Below the pieces are notes generated by a model. The model did not search any database. It was given only the letters and a program-made list of their open reading frames with translations, and had not been told where the DNA came from. DNA of 11,322 bases from an uncultured Veillonella sp. (GTDB lineage Bacteria > Bacillota > Negativicutes > Veillonellales > Veillonellaceae). The position numbers were made by a program, and so were the translations under genes. Position 1 is the first letter of the stretch. Each line of letters opens with the position of its first letter. The DNA lies in NCBI GenBank assembly GCA_900544365.1, contig UQVF01000054.1, positions 1-11,322 of the forward strand, written 5' to 3'. This document shows, in pieces, positions 7,588 through 11,322 of the stretch.

Positions 7588-9910
7588 GTGTACCTCCTCC
7601 GATAGAAACATCTCGTACAACAGATAATAGGTTAAATGGAAATGGATCATCGTGTAATATACATACAGTTGCATCTGTAGCAAAGCCTTTCCCCTGTGTT
7701 GGGATATTAATATTTACATCTCCCGTATACATAGTGCTACCATTTTGTATAAGACTGGCATCACCGATTAAATCCATCCCTCTATTGAAGGTAACTCCTA
7801 CTTTTCCTCCACGGCTATTTCGAAGTCGTAATATCATACTATTACTTCGCACCGTCCTAGATTGGAGGGTTCCGTCTTTCATATCCATATACACCTGTGG
7901 TAATACAATTTTACATTCAATAGGAATACCGATGGCAATATCTTTCGCTACATAAGGCAGTATTACAGTGCCATCTTGACCTACTTGCACCTGGTGTACA
8001 TCAGAATGATTGAGTAATAGCACTACATCCATTCCTTTGAGGTGTTCTATTCGTATACTGGTTTGAGTATTATCCGTAATAGCAATAGAGCAATCTAACG
8101 TAGTATAACTAGATACATCCTTACTATCTACTGGACTATCTAATCGTTCAATATATCGTCTTTCTTGCCCTAATAAGGTTCGTTTTACTACTGCATACAC
8201 ACTATCTTCATTACCATTTGCTACAGAACAAATCGTTTCAAATACTCCATCTTTCGTTTCATGGTGAGCCCACCCAGTGACATCTTGTTCACGAATAATG
8301 GTCAACGCAATTAGCTTGCCATCGTCACGTACATAATACAAAATGCTATCTGGTTGTTGTGCAAACGTACTATCTATTAAACTATGTTGATTTACCAAAT
8401 GTTTGGCTAATAATGTTAAATCAATTCCATTATAGTTATCCGATTCATAGGTATATCCCATATCACGTACAGAAGAAGACCTCTTTTGCACATAAATTAA
8501 GCGATTCCCTATATATTGAGGGTCACAGTTTGATGCCCCATGTTGAGTCTGTGAACGTGGTACTACTTTGGATGGTTTAATAGCTTCTGAACCACTGATA
8601 ATCCATTCGTTACCATCAGTTAGTACAATTAAGTCTTGTGCTGATATCATATGTACTATATTGAAAGCAGCACGGCTTATAAGACCTAATGTAATAGCGC
8701 TATCATCTGTTACATTTCCATCCGCTTTTTCTACTTCAAAATTAGGGTAATCACCTGTACGACTAAACCACAACTTATAAGGATTTGATTTCGAGCCACC
8801 CAATACTAGTCTATCCTGAAAAAATGTGCTCATTCTAGGATAGCCCACTGCTTTTCCCCAGGATGAAAGCTGCCATTCTGATGTTTCCGTTTCTTTCCCT
8901 ACAGGTTTTAATACTTTCGCCTCAACTTCTGTAGGTGAAATGAATCGACTAATAACTAGCAATCCATATTGGTCATACGGTTTTATAGTAAAATCAATGG
9001 ATACATCGCCACTAGTAATTTCACTTTGTATTCGTAATTGCGTGCCTCTATTAAAGCTACCCGTTTCAGTCACATTGTAATCACCATTGGAACTATATTG
9101 GCGATAGTTTTCCCATGCTGTAGTCTCTGTACTATCCTTTTTTTGTATCGTAATAGTTCCATACCAGGTACCATGAGTTACTATTTTCCACTCTTTATCT
9201 GTATCGTCAGCATAACTACCGATGTCCATAGATTCATATCCAGTTTCTTCATAATCACTATGTCTAAAGTCATCTGGATCACTAATATACTCTGCTCTAC
9301 CTGTCATCTTTTGTATTTCAGCTGGCATTCGATGCTTAATCTTGATAACTTGTCCTAGCATGCCTTCTTTAAATATAGACTTAGTAGATATAACCTTGTT
9401 ACTAGAACGTATATATTTTATTTTGTGAGATCTATCCGTATTTATATCGTCAAATGGTGGTGCCACCAAATCAAATAGTTTAAACTCCCATTGATTACCA
9501 ATTCTTTGCAAAATATGAATAGGATGCAAACCACTGCAAATAAAGAATGTATCTGCTGACTGATTAAAATCTAACTCATTCAATATCGACTCTTCATAAG
9601 GTGTCGTTAGTTCTATGCCTGTATATCTATCGTTTTTCCATATACGAATGTACAAGTGTCCCACTTCTAAAAAGATAGGCTCAGGATATACAAAGCGTAC
9701 AAGCCTTACTTTTCGATTTGGATACTTTGCTTCTCCTATAAATCTTGTTCCATTCCGTTTGCAAATACTACCGTAAGGACGTATGATGCAGTTTTTTGCC
9801 ATCAGTACAGCACTTCTATATTTATCTAAATCACTTCGGTTTTCTATCTCAGGTGATATTTCTCCTGTTGTAAAAGAGTGCTGTACTACATACATATTGC
9901 CTGTACTCAT
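7556..9910 (-). CDS. Tail tubular protein B (T7 gp12-like nozzle), 784 aa
   Basis: It forms the nozzle of the short tail, below the gp11-like adaptor. The N-terminus is characteristic of the family: an opening with FTTGEISPE, then DLDKYRSAVLMAKNCIIRP, KRNGTRFIGEAKY and VRLVRFVYPEP. Later hallmarks are SWGKAVGYPRMSTFFQDRLVLGG (about residues 350-375), KLWFSRTGDYPNF, SRAAFNIVHMISAQDLIVLT, EWIISG and the WAHHETKDG segment. The C-terminal part is beta-rich. The length is close to that of T7 gp12 (794 aa), so it looks complete. Its start overlaps the tubular A stop (ATGA), with AAGGAGAG as Shine-Dalgarno. Its 3' end contains the ribosome binding site and start of the gp13-like gene. Confidence 0.92.
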   Translation of the reverse strand: MSTGNMYVVQHSFTTGEISPEIENRSDLDKYRSAVLMAKNCIIRPYGSICKRNGTRFIGEAKYPNRKVRLVRFVYPEPIFLEVGHLYIRIWKNDRYTGIELTTPYEESILNELDFNQSADTFFICSGLHPIHILQRIGNQWEFKLFDLVAPPFDDINTDRSHKIKYIRSSNKVISTKSIFKEGMLGQVIKIKHRMPAEIQKMTGRAEYISDPDDFRHSDYEETGYESMDIGSYADDTDKEWKIVTHGTWYGTITIQKKDSTETTAWENYRQYSSNGDYNVTETGSFNRGTQLRIQSEITSGDVSIDFTIKPYDQYGLLVISRFISPTEVEAKVLKPVGKETETSEWQLSSWGKAVGYPRMSTFFQDRLVLGGSKSNPYKLWFSRTGDYPNFEVEKADGNVTDDSAITLGLISRAAFNIVHMISAQDLIVLTDGNEWIISGSEAIKPSKVVPRSQTQHGASNCDPQYIGNRLIYVQKRSSSVRDMGYTYESDNYNGIDLTLLAKHLVNQHSLIDSTFAQQPDSILYYVRDDGKLIALTIIREQDVTGWAHHETKDGVFETICSVANGNEDSVYAVVKRTLLGQERRYIERLDSPVDSKDVSSYTTLDCSIAITDNTQTSIRIEHLKGMDVVLLLNHSDVHQVQVGQDGTVILPYVAKDIAIGIPIECKIVLPQVYMDMKDGTLQSRTVRSNSMILRLRNSRGGKVGVTFNRGMDLIGDASLIQNGSTMYTGDVNINIPTQGKGFATDATVCILHDDPFPFNLLSVVRDVSIGGGTLARYNNKTQW
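7592..7600 (-). promoter_or_regulatory. Strong Shine-Dalgarno deciding a TTG start
   Basis: GGAGGAGGT lies within the last codons of tail tubular B, where it encodes I-G-G-G-T in that frame, and 4 bases before TTG 7587. No ATG or GTG lies at a suitable distance, so the gp13-like gene most likely starts at this TTG. The strong site may compensate for the weak start codon. Confidence 0.8.
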
Positions 9911-10530
9911 GTTGCTCTCCTTGACTCGATATATCCTACTGGCAGTTCTAAATCAAATTGACGTTCAGATGCAACTATGTTCTTAGCTTCTAGTAAGGCC
10001 CCTTGATAAATTTGGAACTGCGATCTATACATTTCCATATTACCAACAAGAGATTGTGCTAAACTTGCTGCCAAGAATCGTGTAAGTGCTTCAACAAAGA
10101 TAGGTGGAAATATATCGGGATCATTTACATCAAATATATAATCTACATAGGCTTTTGTCATATTAGTTCCAATCGCCTTTGTACTGCTATCTAGGTTAAA
10201 CACTTCGTAATTAGGTATATCTTTTACACTGTAACTCGTATACAGTCCATTCCGTATTTCAGTATCTTGTATAATTCGATAAATTCGTAAAGCGTGCTCT
10301 GGATATAAATATGTGTGTCTATATCCACCTGTATAAGTTTCTACCTGTATGTTTGCTAATGGCTCCACACGTCTTGCAAATCCCCACACATATTGAGACA
10401 AAACTAATCTTCTAGCATGATGATAGTATTGATTGCAGATACGTGCTGTTTCATTGTCATCATCTAAACTCGTAATTAGGCCCTCTCCTATATGTGAAAG
10501 AGCCATATTACAGAGGTCTGTTTCCGTCAT
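9907..10530 (-). CDS. Tail tubular protein A (T7 gp11-like head-tail adaptor), 207 aa
   Basis: It forms the adaptor ring between portal and nozzle. Family hallmarks are MTETDLCNMALSHIGEG at the N-terminus, then ARICNQYYHHARRLVL, QYVWGFARR, and YLYPEHALRIYRI at about residues 74-88. Near the C-terminus are DIFPPIFVEALTRFLAASLA and the Q-rich helix after it. The length is close to that of T7 gp11. AGAGGT lies 5 bases before the ATG. The stop overlaps the tubular B start by 4 bases, so the two are probably translated together. It lies downstream of the hairpin that follows the cement gene, which may set its expression relative to the head genes. Confidence 0.92.
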   Translation of the reverse strand: MTETDLCNMALSHIGEGLITSLDDDNETARICNQYYHHARRLVLSQYVWGFARRVEPLANIQVETYTGGYRHTYLYPEHALRIYRIIQDTEIRNGLYTSYSVKDIPNYEVFNLDSSTKAIGTNMTKAYVDYIFDVNDPDIFPPIFVEALTRFLAASLAQSLVGNMEMYRSQFQIYQGALLEAKNIVASERQFDLELPVGYIESRRAT

Positions 10531-10552
10531 ATTGTACCTCTTTCTATATATG

Positions 10553-10576
10553 AAAAGGACTACCCGAAGGTAGCCC
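10553..10576 (-). terminator. Intrinsic hairpin with UUCG tetraloop after the cement gene
   Basis: On the minus strand GGGCTACC-TTCG-GGTAGTCC forms an 8-bp stem (one G-T wobble) with a C(UUCG)G tetraloop, followed by TTTT. It starts 12 bases after the cement stop and ends 23 bases before the tubular A start, inside the only sizable intergenic gap of the window (57 bp). The T run is short, so I expect partial termination or a 3'-end stabilizer rather than a full stop. The tail genes show no obvious promoter of their own here. Confidence 0.75.
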
Positions 10577-10587
10577 TGTAGTTCATC

Positions 10588-11010
10588 TTATCGTAAATCA
10601 ATATCTGGTGTTAAGGCAGCAAATAATACATTGGAATTGATACTTGCACTAGCTGTTACCTTTAATTGTACATACCGCTTCAATCCGTATGGCAATAAGA
10701 CCGTTAATTTAGATCCCTTTTTGGCATCTAATTTATACGTTCCTAATACCGTTGGGCTCGTAATCGTTACATTCGGCGGTTGTTGACCTGCCACACGTTT
10801 CTTTAACAACGTAGAGGATGCAGAATCACTCGTTTGTAATTCAACTGTTAATTGCCCAGAGGTACCCTTTAAATTATTCATTGCCAAATATAACTGATTG
10901 TAGGCATCACCTTCTTTCACAGTATCTACTACATCAGAATAAATGGTAGTTCCCGTTGAGTTATAACTTTCTTCACCAGGGAAAAATGTGTTTTCAAAAT
11001 CTGTAATCAT
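10588..11010 (-). CDS. Bbp16-like capsid cement protein, 140 aa
   Basis: It probably decorates and stabilizes the head by binding between capsid subunits. It lies directly after the capsid gene, as cement gene bbp16 follows capsid gene bbp17 in Bordetella phage BPP-1. The sequence is short and beta-rich, with no membrane or signal segment. After a start with DFENTFF come DVVDTVKEG, LYLAMNN and QLTVELQTSDS, then TVLLPYGLKRYVQLKVTAS and NVLFAALTPDIDLR at the end. The alternating hydrophobic strands fit a jellyroll cement protein. AGGAGGT lies 6 bases before the ATG, a site suited to high expression. The call relies on position, size and the strand pattern; an unrelated head-decoration protein is the main alternative. 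Confidence 0.72.
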   Translation of the reverse strand: MITDFENTFFPGEESYNSTGTTIYSDVVDTVKEGDAYNQLYLAMNNLKGTSGQLTVELQTSDSASSTLLKKRVAGQQPPNVTITSPTVLGTYKLDAKKGSKLTVLLPYGLKRYVQLKVTASASINSNVLFAALTPDIDLR

Positions 11011-11027
11011 TGTAATACCTCCTTGAC

Positions 11028-11322
11028 CTATACATTGGCGATTGGGTCTTCATCTGTACGAAGTACATCACAAGATTTTACTTCAATACCTGCTACATAA
11101 ATTTTTGGCATTTCACCCATAACCTCTTGACGTGTTACATGAATATTGTTTTTATCCGTTAATGCTATTTCTAATGCTGTTTTAATCTCCTGTGGTACAT
11201 ATGCCACTGGTTTAATACGTCCACTATCTAAATTACGAAGACGACCCTTCGCATAAATAAAGGATTCAATAAATTTTTGACGTTGAGATGCTGTAGCACT
11301 AGCCAATTGACTAACATCAATA
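11028..11322 (-). CDS. Major capsid protein, C-terminal part (5' end outside window)
   Basis: Only the last 97 residues are present. The frame is open to the right edge (an in-frame I-D-V-S-Q-L precedes the TTG at 11306), so that TTG is not the real start. The visible end includes VAYVPQEIKTALEIAL, KNNIHVTRQEVMGEM and KIYVAGIEVKSCDVL. This resembles the C-terminus of podovirus capsid proteins of the BPP-1 type, where a beta strand of the form IYVxGxEVxSCD closes the axial domain. Gene order supports it: capsid, cement, adaptor, nozzle. The TAG stop is 17 bases before the cement start, and the Shine-Dalgarno of the cement gene lies in that gap. With only the C-terminus present, another virion protein remains possible. 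Confidence 0.7.
   Translation of the reverse strand, partial: IDVSQLASATASQRQKFIESFIYAKGRLRNLDSGRIKPVAYVPQEIKTALEIALTDKNNIHVTRQEVMGEMPKIYVAGIEVKSCDVLRTDEDPIANV

Noticed and set aside
7497..7955. Plus-strand reading frame of 152 codons, the longest on that strand
   Set aside because: It lies antisense to the well-supported tubular B and gp13-like genes, has no convincing Shine-Dalgarno and reads like a translated complement. The other plus-strand frames are rejected for the same reason.
10531..10587. Promoter for the tail genes in the cement-TubA gap
   Set aside because: There is an AT-rich TATATA stretch but no plausible -35 element at the right distance; the gap is mostly filled by the hairpin and Shine-Dalgarno.
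11028..11306. Complete 92-codon gene starting at TTG 11306
   Set aside because: The frame continues open to the window edge and the sequence reads as the C-terminus of a larger capsid protein.

Overview
The window is a block of late virion-structure genes from a short-tailed (podovirus-type, T7/BPP-1-like) phage or prophage. Every supported gene lies on the minus strand, so transcription runs from high to low coordinates. The order is capsid protein C-terminus, capsid cement, tail tubular A, tail tubular B, gp13-like protein, gp14-like ejection protein, lytic-transglycosylase ejection protein, and a giant polyvalent protein. The DNA is AT-rich and the ribosome binding sites are strong (AGGAGG/GGAGGAGGT type). 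A T7-style ejection apparatus with a murein hydrolase points to a host with a thin cell wall and an outer membrane. Together these suggest a low-GC Gram-negative host such as a Negativicute (Veillonella and relatives). That host call is inference, not a sequence match.

Region by region: 11322-11028 is the end of the major capsid protein, cut by the window edge. 11010-10588 is a Bbp16-like cement protein, followed by a UUCG-tetraloop hairpin with a short T run (10576-10553) that could lower transcription into the tail genes. 10530-9907 and 9910-7556 are tail tubular proteins A and B, which overlap by an ATGA. 7587-7084 is a gp13/GNAT-like protein that starts inside the tubular B gene at a TTG with a near-perfect Shine-Dalgarno. 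7082-6363 is gp14-like. 6360-4198 carries a soluble lytic transglycosylase domain. From 4198 to the left edge a single reading frame of at least 1399 codons stays open and leaves the window unfinished. I read it codon by codon and found no stop. Coding is almost continuous from TubA leftwards, with gaps of 0-2 bases or short overlaps, as in a translationally coupled operon.

The genes fit one pathway. Capsid and cement make the head. TubA and TubB make the portal adaptor and tail nozzle. The gp14-like, transglycosylase and giant proteins are probably packaged and ejected to build a channel through the envelope. The giant protein has glycine-rich hydrophobic segments in its N-terminal third. 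Further on it has modules resembling those of phage polyvalent proteins (an LPD3/barnase-like segment, a MuF-C-like segment and a zincin-type HESGH), so it may also carry effector activities into the host.

The most unusual feature is in the second half of the giant gene. Three palindromic elements are embedded in frame: two copies of a 56-bp element (365-420 and 491-546, 51/56 identical) and an unrelated 61-bp one (1169-1229). Each looks like an intergenic hairpin or terminator, with a T run on the plus strand, yet each is translated as part of the protein. They resemble in concept the protein-coding palindromic elements known from Rickettsia. There are no tRNA or rRNA genes, CRISPR arrays, integrase, reverse transcriptase or insertion sequences in the window. 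No stretch longer than about 60 bases lacks a gene.
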